Source: Peribacillus muralis (lineage in GTDB: Bacteria; Bacillota; Bacilli; Bacillales; DSM-1321). From it: 32,145 nucleotides of DNA. Under the pieces are notes generated by a model. That model was not told the origin of the DNA and made no database searches. It saw nothing but the letters and a program-made list of their open reading frames with translations. Made by a program: the position numbers and the translations under genes. Positions 17,183-31,160 of this stretch are shown here, one piece after another (the stretch's first letter is position 1; every line of letters starts with the position of its first letter). The stretch spans positions 45,178 to 77,322 of the forward strand of contig NZ_LMBV01000002.1 in assembly GCF_001439925.1 (NCBI RefSeq). Reading direction: 5' to 3'.

Positions 17183-17208
17183 TAAAAAAACATTTAATGT
17201 TCGATAAA
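17164..17208. promoter_or_regulatory. PurR-like box pair
   Basis: AAATACGAACATT (17164-17176) and the inverted AATGTTCGATAAA (17196-17208) match the PurBox AWWWCCGAACWWT around the key CGAAC core. There are one and two mismatches outside the core. The gap is 19 bases against the usual 16-17. glyA belongs to the PurR regulon in B. subtilis. Confidence 0.6.
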
Positions 17209-17357
17209 ATTACACTATCACTTCTAAAATAGACATGTTAAAATGGAGTAGAATTTTCTAATAATTACTGGTAAGGCTTTTTCATGTCTTTTTGAGGGCA
17301 TGTTGCACATAAATACTAAAAAGCGAATCACGCACAATTTTGAGGAGGAATTACGGA

Positions 17358-18599
17358 ATGAATCGTTTAGCAAAGCAAGATGAGCAAGTGTTTAACGCAA
17401 TTCAACTGGAATTAGGGCGTCAAAGAAGTAAGATTGAGCTTATTGCTTCTGAAAACTTCGTGAGTGAAGCTGTCATGGAAGCGCAAGGATCGGTACTAAC
17501 CAATAAATATGCAGAAGGATACCCTGGCAAACGTTACTACGGCGGTTGTGAATATGTTGACATCGTTGAAGACCTAGCGCGTGATCGTGCAAAGGAAATT
17601 TTCGGCGGCGAGTATGTAAACGTACAGCCTCACTCCGGAGCTCAAGCCAATATGGCCGTTTACTTTACAGTACTTCAAACTGGCGACACGGTGCTTGGAA
17701 TGAACCTTTCCCATGGAGGTCACTTAACTCATGGAAGTCCAGTTAACTTCAGTGGTGTTAACTACAATTTCGTTGAATATGGAGTAGACGAAAAAGATCA
17801 CCGCATCGATTATAATGATGTATTGGAAAAAGCGCGTCAGCACAAACCTAAATTAATCGTAGCAGGTGCCAGTGCCTACCCACGCGAAATTGATTTCAAA
17901 CGATTCCGAGAAATTGCGGATGAAGTCGGGGCGTATTTAATGGTTGATATGGCGCATATCGCAGGTTTAGTTGCGGCTGGATTACATCAAAGTCCAATTC
18001 CTTATGCTGACTTTGTAACGACAACTACTCATAAAACACTTCGCGGACCACGCGGAGGGATGATCATCTGTAAAGAAGAATTCGGCAAGAAAATCGATAA
18101 ATCCATCTTCCCTGGTATTCAAGGCGGTCCATTGATGCATGTTATATCAGCTAAGGCTGTTGCATTTGGCGAAGCGCTTCAAGATGAATTTAAAGTGTAT
18201 GCACAACAAATCATCGACAACGCTAAACGCTTGGGTGAAGGTTTGAAGAAAGAAGGGTTCACCCTTGTTTCTGATGGAACGGACAATCACTTGATTCTTC
18301 TTGATGTGCGCTCTACAGGCTTGACTGGGAAAATTGCAGAACATGTTCTTGATGAAATCGGAATTACCGTTAACAAAAATGCGATTCCTTATGATCCGGA
18401 AAAACCATTCGTCACGAGTGGTATTCGTATTGGAACCGCTGCTGTAACATCACGTGGCTTCGGGTTGGAAGACATGGATGAAATAGCTTCAATCATCGGC
18501 CTTGTTCTAAAGAATAACGAAGATGAGGCAAAGCTTGAAGAAGCGAAACAACGTGTAGAAACATTATCGAGTAAGTTCGAATTGTATCCTTCATTGTAA
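17358..18599 (+). CDS. glyA: Serine hydroxymethyltransferase
   Basis: 413 residues (415 in B. subtilis). A PLP enzyme that converts serine and tetrahydrofolate to glycine and methylene-tetrahydrofolate, feeding purines and thymidylate. The PLP lysine is K226 in [14 protein letters not shown]. Other blocks are [39 protein letters not shown] and [16 protein letters not shown] 17358 is chosen because GAGGAGG (17342-17348) lies 9 bases upstream. The PurR-like boxes upstream fit its supply of one-carbon units to purine synthesis. A terminator follows. Confidence 0.97.
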   Translation: MNRLAKQDEQVFNAIQLELGRQRSKIELIASENFVSEAVMEAQGSVLTNKYAEGYPGKRYYGGCEYVDIVEDLARDRAKEIFGGEYVNVQPHSGAQANMAVYFTVLQTGDTVLGMNLSHGGHLTHGSPVNFSGVNYNFVEYGVDEKDHRIDYNDVLEKARQHKPKLIVAGASAYPREIDFKRFREIADEVGAYLMVDMAHIAGLVAAGLHQSPIPYADFVTTTTHKTLRGPRGGMIICKEEFGKKIDKSIFPGIQGGPLMHVISAKAVAFGEALQDEFKVYAQQIIDNAKRLGEGLKKEGFTLVSDGTDNHLILLDVRSTGLTGKIAEHVLDEIGITVNKNAIPYDPEKPFVTSGIRIGTAAVTSRGFGLEDMDEIASIIGLVLKNNEDEAKLEEAKQRVETLSSKFELYPSL

Positions 18600-18607
18600 G
18601 AACGAAG

Positions 18608-18636
18608 CCGCTCCTTTTTAGGGGGCGGATTTTTTT
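18608..18636 (+). terminator. Terminator after glyA
   Basis: CCGCTCC (18608-18614) pairs with GGGGCGG (18622-18628, one G-T pair), followed by ATTTTTTT. Confidence 0.75.
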
Positions 18637-18705
18637 GTAAATTATAACGGAATATATAATTGAAGAATCTAAATTGTGAAAATAGGTCTGACATCAAAAC
18701 CTTTA

Positions 18706-18734
18706 TTGAAGATTGAATCTTTTTTCTGTAAAAT
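18706..18734 (+). promoter_or_regulatory. Probable sigma-A promoter of upp-mnaA
   Basis: TTGAAG (18706-18711), 17-base spacer, TAAAAT (18729-18734). It would give a leader of about 90 bases before upp. Confidence 0.5.
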
Positions 18735-18831
18735 AGGTTGAAGTGAATTTAAAGGCACGAAAATTTTTCTATTCAATTAGGGAAATCATAAAAAAGAGCA
18801 AAATTATGCAATGGAATTGGAGAGATGCCAA

Positions 18832-19461
18832 ATGGGAAAAGTTTATGTTTTCGATCACCCGTTAATTCAACACAAATTAGCCTATATACGGGATATAAAT
18901 ACAGGAACAAAAGAATTCCGCGAACTAGTTGATGAAGTGGCTTCATTAATGGCGTTTGAAATCACTAGGGATATGCCGCTTGAAGAGGTGGAAATCCAAA
19001 CACCGGTAAGCACAGCGAAAGTAAAAATGCTTTCAGGTAAAAAAGTGGGGATCGTTCCAATCTTGCGTGCGGGCATAGGGATGGTGGACGGAATCATTAA
19101 ATTGATTCCTGCTGCAAAGGTCGGCCATGTCGGTCTATACCGTGATCCGGAAACATTGCAACCAGTCGAATATTATGCAAAAATGCCAAGTGATTTGGCT
19201 GAAAGGGAATGTATCGTCGTTGATCCTATGCTGGCTACCGGTGGTTCTGCCATCGAAGCGATCCGTTCCATTAAAAAGCGCGGTGCGGTCAATATTAAAT
19301 TCATGTGTCTGATTGCAGCTCCTGAAGGTGTGGATGCATTAAAAGAAGCGCATCCTGATGTGGATATTTATATTGCAGGACTTGATGAGAAACTGAATGA
19401 ACATGGTTATATCGTTCCGGGTCTTGGAGATGCGGGAGATCGCTTATTCGGCACAAAATAA
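18832..19461 (+). CDS. upp: Uracil phosphoribosyltransferase
   Basis: 209 residues, exactly the B. subtilis length. It makes UMP from uracil and PRPP in pyrimidine salvage. The PRPP-binding loop is [16 protein letters not shown], and the uracil-binding C-terminal region is [21 protein letters not shown] 18832 ([10 protein letters not shown]) is chosen because GGAGAG (18819-18824) is 7 bases upstream. The in-frame ATG at 18811 is too early and overlaps that site. mnaA follows after 24 bases, so the two are probably one transcript. Confidence 0.97.
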   Translation: MGKVYVFDHPLIQHKLAYIRDINTGTKEFRELVDEVASLMAFEITRDMPLEEVEIQTPVSTAKVKMLSGKKVGIVPILRAGIGMVDGIIKLIPAAKVGHVGLYRDPETLQPVEYYAKMPSDLAERECIVVDPMLATGGSAIEAIRSIKKRGAVNIKFMCLIAAPEGVDALKEAHPDVDIYIAGLDEKLNEHGYIVPGLGDAGDRLFGTK

Positions 19462-19485
19462 TGGACGGAAACTGAGGTGTCACGA

Positions 19486-20628
19486 ATGAACAAACCGATA
19501 AAGGTCATGACAATTTTCGGGACGAGACCAGAAGCGGTCAAAATGGCTCCCTTAGTATTGGAATTCCAAAAACACCCAGAACATTTCAAGCCGATCGTTG
19601 CTGTTACGGCTCAACATCGCCAAATGTTAGATCAAGTTCTTGAATTATTTTCGATCGAGCCGGATTATGATCTGAACATAATGAAGGATAGGCAAACGCT
19701 AGCTGATATCACAACGAGGGCATTAAGTGGACTTGATTCCATAATGAAGGAAGCTGAACCTGATATCGTTCTTGTTCATGGTGATACGACTACAACGTTT
19801 GTCGCCAGCTTGGCTGCCTTTTACAATCAGGTCGTCATTGGCCATGTAGAAGCGGGGTTGCGTACTTGGAATAAGTATTCCCCATACCCGGAAGAAATGA
19901 ATCGCCAGCTTACCGGAACGATGGCGGACTTGCATTTTGCACCGACTTCAAAAGCGGAAGCGAATTTGTTGAACGAAAACAAGAAGGACAATATTTTCGT
20001 GACGGGAAATACGGCGACCGATGCTTTAAAAACGACGGTGCGGTCCTCGTACAGCCATCCTGTTTTAACTGAATTGGGAGAAGACAAGCTCATATTACTG
20101 ACGGCTCATCGCCGGGAAAATCTAGGGGAGCCGATGCGAAATATTTTTAGGGCTGTCAAGCGACTGCTTGCCGAGCATGAAGACATTCAAGTCGTTTACC
20201 CAGTCCATCTAAATCCAGTAGTTCAGGAGCTGGCAAATGAAATTCTTGGAGAGGAATCTCGGGTTCATTTAATCGAGCCGTTGGATGTATTGGATTTTCA
20301 TAACTTCGCTTCAAGGGCCTATTTGATCATGACTGACTCTGGAGGAATCCAAGAAGAAGCACCATCACTTGGTGTACCGGTCCTTGTTTTGAGGGATACG
20401 ACTGAACGTCCTGAAGGGATATTGGCTGGTACCTTAAAATTGGCGGGCACTGATGAACAGGTGGTCTTCAATATGGCTCATGAATTACTAATGAACGAAG
20501 AAGAACATGAGAAAATGTCCAAGGCTTCCAATCCGTATGGTGATGGGAATGCTTCGGTTCGTATAGCAGAAGCGATCCGTTATTATTTCAACCAAGTGAA
20601 TGTACCGCCAACTAGATTTGATTCATAA
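19486..20628 (+). CDS. mnaA: UDP-N-acetylglucosamine 2-epimerase (non-hydrolysing)
   Basis: 380 residues, the length of B. subtilis MnaA. It interconverts UDP-GlcNAc and UDP-ManNAc; UDP-ManNAc feeds the linkage unit of wall teichoic acid. It has a GT-B fold with FGTRPEAVKMAPL at the N-terminus, VHGDTTT, GHVEAGLRTWNKYSPYPEE, LTAHRRENLGEP and SGGIQEEAPSLGVPVLVLR. ATG 19486 has GAGGTG six bases upstream; GTG 19477 is part of that site. Its position after upp recurs in related genomes. A clear terminator follows at 20661. Confidence 0.95.
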   Translation: MNKPIKVMTIFGTRPEAVKMAPLVLEFQKHPEHFKPIVAVTAQHRQMLDQVLELFSIEPDYDLNIMKDRQTLADITTRALSGLDSIMKEAEPDIVLVHGDTTTTFVASLAAFYNQVVIGHVEAGLRTWNKYSPYPEEMNRQLTGTMADLHFAPTSKAEANLLNENKKDNIFVTGNTATDALKTTVRSSYSHPVLTELGEDKLILLTAHRRENLGEPMRNIFRAVKRLLAEHEDIQVVYPVHLNPVVQELANEILGEESRVHLIEPLDVLDFHNFASRAYLIMTDSGGIQEEAPSLGVPVLVLRDTTERPEGILAGTLKLAGTDEQVVFNMAHELLMNEEEHEKMSKASNPYGDGNASVRIAEAIRYYFNQVNVPPTRFDS

Positions 20629-20660
20629 AGAAGGAGAAGCTTAGCGTTTCTTCCTGTAAG

Positions 20661-20696
20661 ACTGTAGACAAACTCGTTTTGTCTGCAGTTTTTTTT
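20661..20696 (+). terminator. Terminator after mnaA
   Basis: ACTGTAGACAAA (20661-20672) pairs with TTTGTCTGCAGT (20678-20689, one G-T pair) and runs into eight T residues. Confidence 0.9.
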
Positions 20697-20705
20697 GATT
20701 TGATA

Positions 20706-20853
20706 CATTGACCGTTTCTTTGCACTTCAGGCACTTGCTTATCCAGAGGCGGTCCGTGAGCCTCCTTGGCTTTCAGCCTGCGGGGTCTTAAGTAGACACG
20801 CATTCCCGCAGGAGTCTCGTTGCCTTCCGTTCCACTCCACTCGATTTTAACAT
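20706..20853 (+). repeat. Dispersed palindromic repeat, best-preserved copy
   Basis: A GC-richer block with a hairpin core: CCTGCGGG (20777-20784) faces CCCGCAGG (20805-20812). It is flanked by CCGTGAGCCTCCTTGGCTTT on the left and GTCTCGTTGCCTTCCGTTCC on the right. Blocks of this kind recur in many Bacillaceae genomes, but I cannot name the family. A second partial copy follows at once, and two decayed copies lie elsewhere in the window. Confidence 0.7.
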
Positions 20854-20892
20854 TTAGATGGAATTCATCTTTCCAGCAGTTATGGAGTTTTA

Positions 20893-20999
20893 TGTACTTG
20901 GAGCGTTTCGATGCACAACAGGCGATCGCTTATCCAGAGGCGGTCCTTGAGCCTCCTTGGCTTTTAGCCTGCCGGGTTTGGTACTCCTTTGGTTGGAGT
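20893..20999 (+). repeat. Dispersed palindromic repeat, truncated tandem copy
   Basis: 20928-20971 matches 20737-20780 at 42 of 44 bases in the same orientation. The match fades after GCCTGCCGGG, so the right half of the palindrome is missing. Confidence 0.75.
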
Positions 21000-21170
21000 G
21001 GGTCAACTAATGCCTTGGATTAGGTGGTTTGTTTCCTGTTAACTTGCTTCGTATTCAATGAGATATGAAAAAAGGGAATCGGGGGGATTGCAACGGACTG
21101 GATAGGCGATGGGGCTTTTGCTTTTTATTGCATACTCCAAGGTTGTTGAGAAAAGATAACAGCTAAGGGG
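21000..21170. other. Leader of the protease gene
   Basis: About 170 bases between the repeats and the protease start. AAGGGG (21165-21170) is the ribosome-binding site. I see no convincing sigma-A promoter. Confidence 0.4.
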
Positions 21171-23417
21171 ATGATGATGATGATGAAGTCGGGAAAGAGA
21201 ATGTTCATATATATGGTTGTTTTTCTTTTGCTAGTTACTTACTCAAATGAAAAGGGAGTGGCATCCGTCACTCTGCCGCCGTTGCCAAAACTATCTAAAT
21301 CTAAGAATGTGACGGTCGTGGTCACGTTGGATAAAGCTTTCGAGGCCACAAAAATTAGTGAATTACTTCAAAGATATCCGACTCTTCAGTTACGGACGGT
21401 TTATTCGGTTGCGCTTAACGGTTTTTCCTTGCGAGGAAGCATGAATGAGATCGAGCAGCTTAAAAAGGAGAATGATATTCAGGCGGTTACGGAAGTTTCC
21501 ACGTATCATGCTGTGTTAGATGAAAGTGTCCCATACATAGGAGGTGAGCGGGTGAGAGGATTCCTTGATAAGGAGAACCATCGAATCACCGGAAAAGGAG
21601 TCAAAGTGGGGGTGATTGACACGGGGATCGATTATACACATCCTGATTTGCAGCGGGCATATAGGGGAGGGAAGGATCTGGTTGATGGTGATGAGGATCC
21701 GATGGAAACTGAAAAACAGGGTGAGCTGGATACATTACATGGAACGCACGTTGCAGGTATCATTGCTGCCAATGGAAAACTGAAGGGAGTAGCCCCGGAA
21801 GCGGAGATATATGCATACCGGGCTCTCGGACCAGGCGGTGCTGGAGATACTGAGCAAGTTTTGACGGCTATCGAGTCGGCAATGAAGGATAAGATGGATG
21901 TATTGAACTTATCTCTCGGCAATAACGTAAATGGCCCGGATTTACCGATTTCGCTTGCATTAAACAAGGCAGTTGAAAGCGGCATCGTAGCCGTGACATC
22001 AAATGGTAACTCCGGTCCGGAAGTATGGACGGTCGGTTCGCCCGGAACCTCGGAAAAAGCGATATCGGTTGGAGCGTCCACTCCTCCTTTAAAGGTCCCA
22101 TTCATGATTTACGGTTTAGGTTCGAAAAAGCATCATACGCGCTTGCATTCATTTCAAGGATCAAGGAAATGGAATCTGTCATTTTCCGAAGATGTGATAG
22201 ACGGAGGTCTTGGGAATGTAAAAGACGTGAAGCATGCCCGGAATAAGATCGTTTTGCTAGAGCGCGGTACACTCACTTTCCAGGAGAAGGCATCCAATGC
22301 AGCTAAGGCGGGTGCAAAAGGCGTGATTATCTATAATAATATGGGCGGGACCTTTTCAGGAAGTCTGGAAAAAGAAATGAAGATTCCAGTAGCTTCTATT
22401 AATAGAAGAGATGGGTTGCGCCTTAAGAAAGTCTTGGAGCAAGAACGTAGTAAAACCGTTCGCTTCTTATATAAAAACGAACAGGACCGGCTCGCTGATT
22501 TTAGCTCAAGAGGTCCGGTGACAGTATCATGGGGAATAAAGCCGGACGTATTGGCGCCTGGAGTCGAAATTGAAAGCACCATTCCTAATGGATATATGTC
22601 CCTCGACGGAACCAGCATGTCAGCTCCGCATGTGGCAGGAGCGTGCGCGCTGATTTTGCAAAAGCATCCGGAGTGGACTCCCGATCAAGTGAAATCGGCA
22701 TTGATGAGCACATCCAAACCATTAAGGAAATCTGCCGGCGAATTTTATCACACATATGAACAAGGAGCGGGACGCATCCAGGTCGACGAAGCCTTAAAGG
22801 CGGACACGCTCTTGAACCCAAGCTCGTTATCATTCGGGATGTATACGAAAAAGGGCGGGATTGAAGAGCATCATGAAACGATACTGATTGAAAATACAGG
22901 AACGAAGATGAGGAATTATTCCTTTAAGGTGCCATTAAAGGAGAAGGGGCTCACATGGGAATTGCCGAAATCTCTTAATTTGAAGCCGAAGGAAAAGAAA
23001 AAGCTAAAGGTGGGGCTTCAGGTGAATCCGGCTGAACTGGAAAAGGGGGTCTTCGATGGGTACCTTCTTATAATGGAAGGAACGAAAAAGATTTCCCTTC
23101 CATATTTATATGTGAAAGAAGAGCCTGATTATCCAAGGGTGATGGGATTTGATTTTGGACAAGGAGATCAAGCTGGGGCATACCGCTACGAAATGTACCT
23201 TCCACGAGGAGCTGAAGAATTCGGGATTGCGCTTTACGAGGAAGATAGTTTGAAATTCGTTGGATATTTGGATTGGTCGAAGCCAGCGCCTTCCGGTTTA
23301 ATCAAAAAAGAGATAATGAAGAAGAACTTGCCACCCAGAGGAGAGTATAAAGCGATTATCTTTGCAAGGAGGAATGGAAGGGAAGATCGGATAGAAAAAA
23401 CGTTACATATTGAGTGA
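21171..23417 (+). CDS. Extracellular subtilisin-like serine protease (Vpr type)
   Basis: 748 residues. In order: a signal peptide (KR then MFIYMVVFLLLVTY), an I9-type propeptide (about 45-115), the S8 catalytic domain, and an inserted PA-like domain (about 345-420; IVLLERGTLTFQEKASNAAK). The rest of the catalytic domain and a beta-rich C-terminal region follow. The triad is D150 (VIDTGIDYTHPDL), H190 (TLHGTHVAG) and S482 (DGTSMSAPHVAG), with the oxyanion N280 (TSNGNSG). All are intact, so it should be a secreted active protease. The layout resembles B. subtilis Vpr (806 aa). Five tandem ATG codons open the frame; with AAGGGG ending at 21170, the third or fourth ATG (21177 or 21180) is better spaced. 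It lies between mnaA and atp. Confidence 0.9.
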   Translation: MMMMMKSGKRMFIYMVVFLLLVTYSNEKGVASVTLPPLPKLSKSKNVTVVVTLDKAFEATKISELLQRYPTLQLRTVYSVALNGFSLRGSMNEIEQLKKENDIQAVTEVSTYHAVLDESVPYIGGERVRGFLDKENHRITGKGVKVGVIDTGIDYTHPDLQRAYRGGKDLVDGDEDPMETEKQGELDTLHGTHVAGIIAANGKLKGVAPEAEIYAYRALGPGGAGDTEQVLTAIESAMKDKMDVLNLSLGNNVNGPDLPISLALNKAVESGIVAVTSNGNSGPEVWTVGSPGTSEKAISVGASTPPLKVPFMIYGLGSKKHHTRLHSFQGSRKWNLSFSEDVIDGGLGNVKDVKHARNKIVLLERGTLTFQEKASNAAKAGAKGVIIYNNMGGTFSGSLEKEMKIPVASINRRDGLRLKKVLEQERSKTVRFLYKNEQDRLADFSSRGPVTVSWGIKPDVLAPGVEIESTIPNGYMSLDGTSMSAPHVAGACALILQKHPEWTPDQVKSALMSTSKPLRKSAGEFYHTYEQGAGRIQVDEALKADTLLNPSSLSFGMYTKKGGIEEHHETILIENTGTKMRNYSFKVPLKEKGLTWELPKSLNLKPKEKKKLKVGLQVNPAELEKGVFDGYLLIMEGTKKISLPYLYVKEEPDYPRVMGFDFGQGDQAGAYRYEMYLPRGAEEFGIALYEEDSLKFVGYLDWSKPAPSGLIKKEIMKKNLPPRGEYKAIIFARRNGREDRIEKTLHIE

Positions 23418-23499
23418 ACATAGGACAATATGTAAAATAAAACGGATGTCAATAGTATAAAAAAGATAATTTGTGAACGTTTCGTTAATAATCACAAAC

Positions 23500-23517
23500 C
23501 TGTGACAAATTTCACTA
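23500..23517. promoter_or_regulatory. Rex/Fnr-like palindrome upstream of atp promoter
   Basis: CTGTGACAAATTTCACTA fits TGTGA-N6-TCACT (Bacillus Fnr) exactly. It also fits the Rex consensus TTGTGAAwwwwTTCACAA at 15 of 18 positions. It ends 9 bases before the -35 element. A second, wider inverted repeat (TTTGTGA 23470-23476, TCACAAA 23492-23498) precedes it. Which regulator binds, if any, is inference. Confidence 0.45.
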
Positions 23518-23525
23518 ACCACTCA

Positions 23526-23554
23526 TTGACAATGATTCTAGCCTATTGTATGCT
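23526..23554 (+). promoter_or_regulatory. Sigma-A promoter of the atp operon
   Basis: Perfect TTGACA (23526-23531), 17-base spacer, TATGCT (23549-23554). Predicted start is near 23561, giving a leader of about 100 bases before the broken atpZ and about 320 before atpI. Confidence 0.8.
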
Positions 23555-23658
23555 AACAAAGGATGTAAAATGATAGGGTTTTCAGTAGCTCGGCATGCAG
23601 ATTTTACCAGCATGAAATGTTTTCTATCCTCCACCAAAATCAACCGCGAGGATGCAAC

Positions 23659-23878
23659 TTGCGTCAAATGATTTGCCGTCTATAATGGCTATGACTTTGA
23701 TGTCAGCGATTCTTTCTCAAATAGTCGGATCAGTTTTGTTTTGGTATCTTCATTTACTTGCCAGAACCTAAGATTCGAACCGCTGCTAGTAGTAATTGGC
23801 CTTCTTTGTGGACTTCCGGACTTCCTAGGTTTACAAGCAATGCTTCATTCAGTACGAAAATATTTCTCAGGAGATTAA
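23659..23878 (+). pseudogene. atpZ: Frameshifted atpZ
   Basis: Relic of the small two-helix AtpZ protein that opens many Bacillus atp operons. It begins at TTG 23659 (MRQ..., after GCGAGGA). It shifts frame within a few codons and reads NDLPSIMAMTLMSAILSQIV then GSVLFW (first membrane helix). It then loses frame in the middle (TAA at 23769), and resumes in a third frame as EPLLVVIGLLCGLPDFLGLQ then AMLHSVRKYFSGD, up to TAA at 23876-23878. The order and the conserved LMSAI.SQ.VGS and EPL...IGLL.GL...FFSGD-like blocks support the identity. The stop lies on the atpI ribosome-binding site, as expected for an intact operon. AtpZ with AtpI has been linked to Mg2+ uptake in alkaliphilic Bacillus; B. 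subtilis lacks it. Confidence 0.8.
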
Positions 23879-23884
23879 TGAAAA

Positions 23885-24253
23885 ATGCCAGAAATGAAAA
23901 TTATGTTCAACAGGCAGAGTAAATATATAATTTTTCTTTTGGCGGGTTATGTTGTTGGATGGGGACTTACGAGTTATCAAGCCGTTTTTGCTGGGCTTAT
24001 ACTGGGTACGAGTTTGAGTTTATACAATTTATGGCTGATCAATCAGAAAATGAAAAAGTTCAGTCAGGCGCTCGATGAAGGAAAGAAAACAAGATCTCTT
24101 GGGACAATGACTCGAATGGCATCCGCAGGTCTAGCGGTACTCATTGCATTGGAATTTCCGGAGCATTTTCATCTGATAAGTGTTGTATGGGGATTGATGA
24201 CAGCTTATATTGTCATTTTCATAGATTTTTTCATCCAATTAATACGTCGATAG
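23885..24253 (+). CDS. atpI: ATP synthase accessory protein I
   Basis: 122 residues (127 in B. subtilis). A four-helix membrane protein that helps assemble or stabilise the c-ring and has been linked to Mg2+ supply. Hydrophobic helices lie at about 14-30, 32-50, 77-90 and 95-118. Conserved motifs are FAGLILGTSLSLYN and VWGLMTAYIVIFIDFFIQL. ATG 23885 follows AGGAGAT (23869-23875), which lies within the end of the broken atpZ, so in an intact ancestor the two would have been coupled. It is the first intact gene of the atp operon. Confidence 0.93.
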   Translation: MPEMKIMFNRQSKYIIFLLAGYVVGWGLTSYQAVFAGLILGTSLSLYNLWLINQKMKKFSQALDEGKKTRSLGTMTRMASAGLAVLIALEFPEHFHLISVVWGLMTAYIVIFIDFFIQLIRR

Positions 24254-24275
24254 CGGGGAAGAGAGGTGAATATAG

Positions 24276-24971
<696 letters not shown>

Positions 24972-25008
24972 TTATAAGTTCATTTAGAACTAAAAAAATA
25001 AATTTTGA

Positions 25009-25257
<249 letters not shown>

Positions 25258-25282
25258 TAGAACCTTCAAAAAGTTCAAAAAT

Positions 25283-25320
25283 GGCGAAGTTCGTTCCATG
25301 TGAACCTTCGCCTTTCCTTT
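25283..25320 (+). terminator. Intercistronic hairpin between atpE and atpF
   Basis: GGCGAAGTTC (25283-25292) pairs with GAACCTTCGCC (25302-25312) with one bulged base, then TTTCCTTT. With only a weak T-run it is more likely a partial attenuator or RNA-stability element favouring subunit c than a full stop. Confidence 0.5.
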
Positions 25321-25382
25321 ATGTCCACATTCCAATTTTTATCCAATTTAAGAGCATAGTTTTCTATAGTTCAGATGAATGA

Positions 25383-28009
<2,627 letters not shown>

Positions 28010-28046
28010 AAAGGTCTAACTAATTTTTAAAGGGTGGTGAGAATGA

Positions 28047-28907
<861 letters not shown>

Positions 28908-28918
28908 AATTATTTAGG

Positions 28919-28949
28919 GGCGGTCAGCCCGGACGAGGCTTGGCCGTCC
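28919..28949 (+). other. GC-rich hairpin between atpG and atpD
   Basis: GGCGGTCAGCC (28919-28929) pairs with GGCTTGGCCGTCC (28937-28949) with two bulged bases and one G-T pair around a 7-base loop. No T-run follows, so it is not a terminator. It may affect mRNA stability or atpD translation. Confidence 0.5.
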
Positions 28950-28971
28950 ATAATCTCGATAGTCGTTATAA

Positions 28972-30390
<1,419 letters not shown>

Positions 30391-30394
30391 TTAA

Positions 30395-30817
<423 letters not shown>

Positions 30818-30828
30818 CCTGATATGAC

Positions 30829-30876
30829 AAAACACCTGATCGGACCAACCTGGTTCAATCAGGTGTTTTTTTATTT
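30829..30876 (+). terminator. Terminator of the atp operon
   Basis: AAAACACCTGAT (30829-30840) pairs perfectly with ATCAGGTGTTTT (30858-30869), with a small inner stem, followed by TTTTATTTTT. Confidence 0.9.
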
Positions 30877-30969
30877 TTACTTATTATCATGGAAGGTCGG
30901 AATTAGAAAAAATTGCTGAAATCAATCGAATCGTGGAACAAACTATTTTCCATATAAATCCTCGACTCG

Positions 30970-30998
30970 TCGACATATGGTAGCCTTGATGATATAAT
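30970..30998 (+). promoter_or_regulatory. Sigma-A promoter of the nuo operon
   Basis: TCGACA (30970-30975), 17-base spacer, perfect TATAAT (30993-30998). Predicted start is near 31005, giving a leader of about 155 bases to nuoA. Confidence 0.8.
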
Positions 30999-31011
30999 GT
31001 ATACGCTTACA
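30998..31011. promoter_or_regulatory. cre (CcpA-binding) element on the nuo promoter
   Basis: TGTATACGCTTACA matches the catabolite-response consensus TGWAANCGNTNWCA at 13 of 14 positions. It starts at the last base of the -10 and covers the predicted transcription start, a position where bound CcpA represses. Confidence 0.7.
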
Positions 31012-31160
31012 TTATTTATCTTTATTCCTCCTCCTGTCACATTGCTTCTAAAAGATTGCTACCCTGCATAAATATTATATACGGCATCCAACAAAAAGAA
31101 GACAAGCTCATTTAACATGTACCCATTAATTTTTGACTGATTTTTAAAAGGGAGATGAAT

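Larger units (their letters stand above)
16863..17357. other. Long intergenic region before glyA
   Basis: No coding frame is evident. The region holds a decayed copy of the dispersed repeat (about 16920-17056), a promoter overlapping a PurR-like box pair (17154-17208), and a leader of about 165 bases. The leader contains a small hairpin (CATGTC and GGCATG, around 17283-17301). Confidence 0.6.

Noticed and set aside
16094..17357. Search for T-box, S-box, purine or glycine riboswitches and tRNA genes, here and in other leaders
   Set aside because: No T-box GGTGG motif, riboswitch core or tRNA-like cloverleaf with a CCA end was found anywhere in the window.
30904..30981. Protein-like stretch ELEKIAEINRIVEQTIFHIN in the atpC-nuoA gap
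   Set aside because: Only about 25 codons, no start codon or ribosome-binding site, and it ends at the nuo promoter; could be a relic of a lost gene but evidence is too thin.
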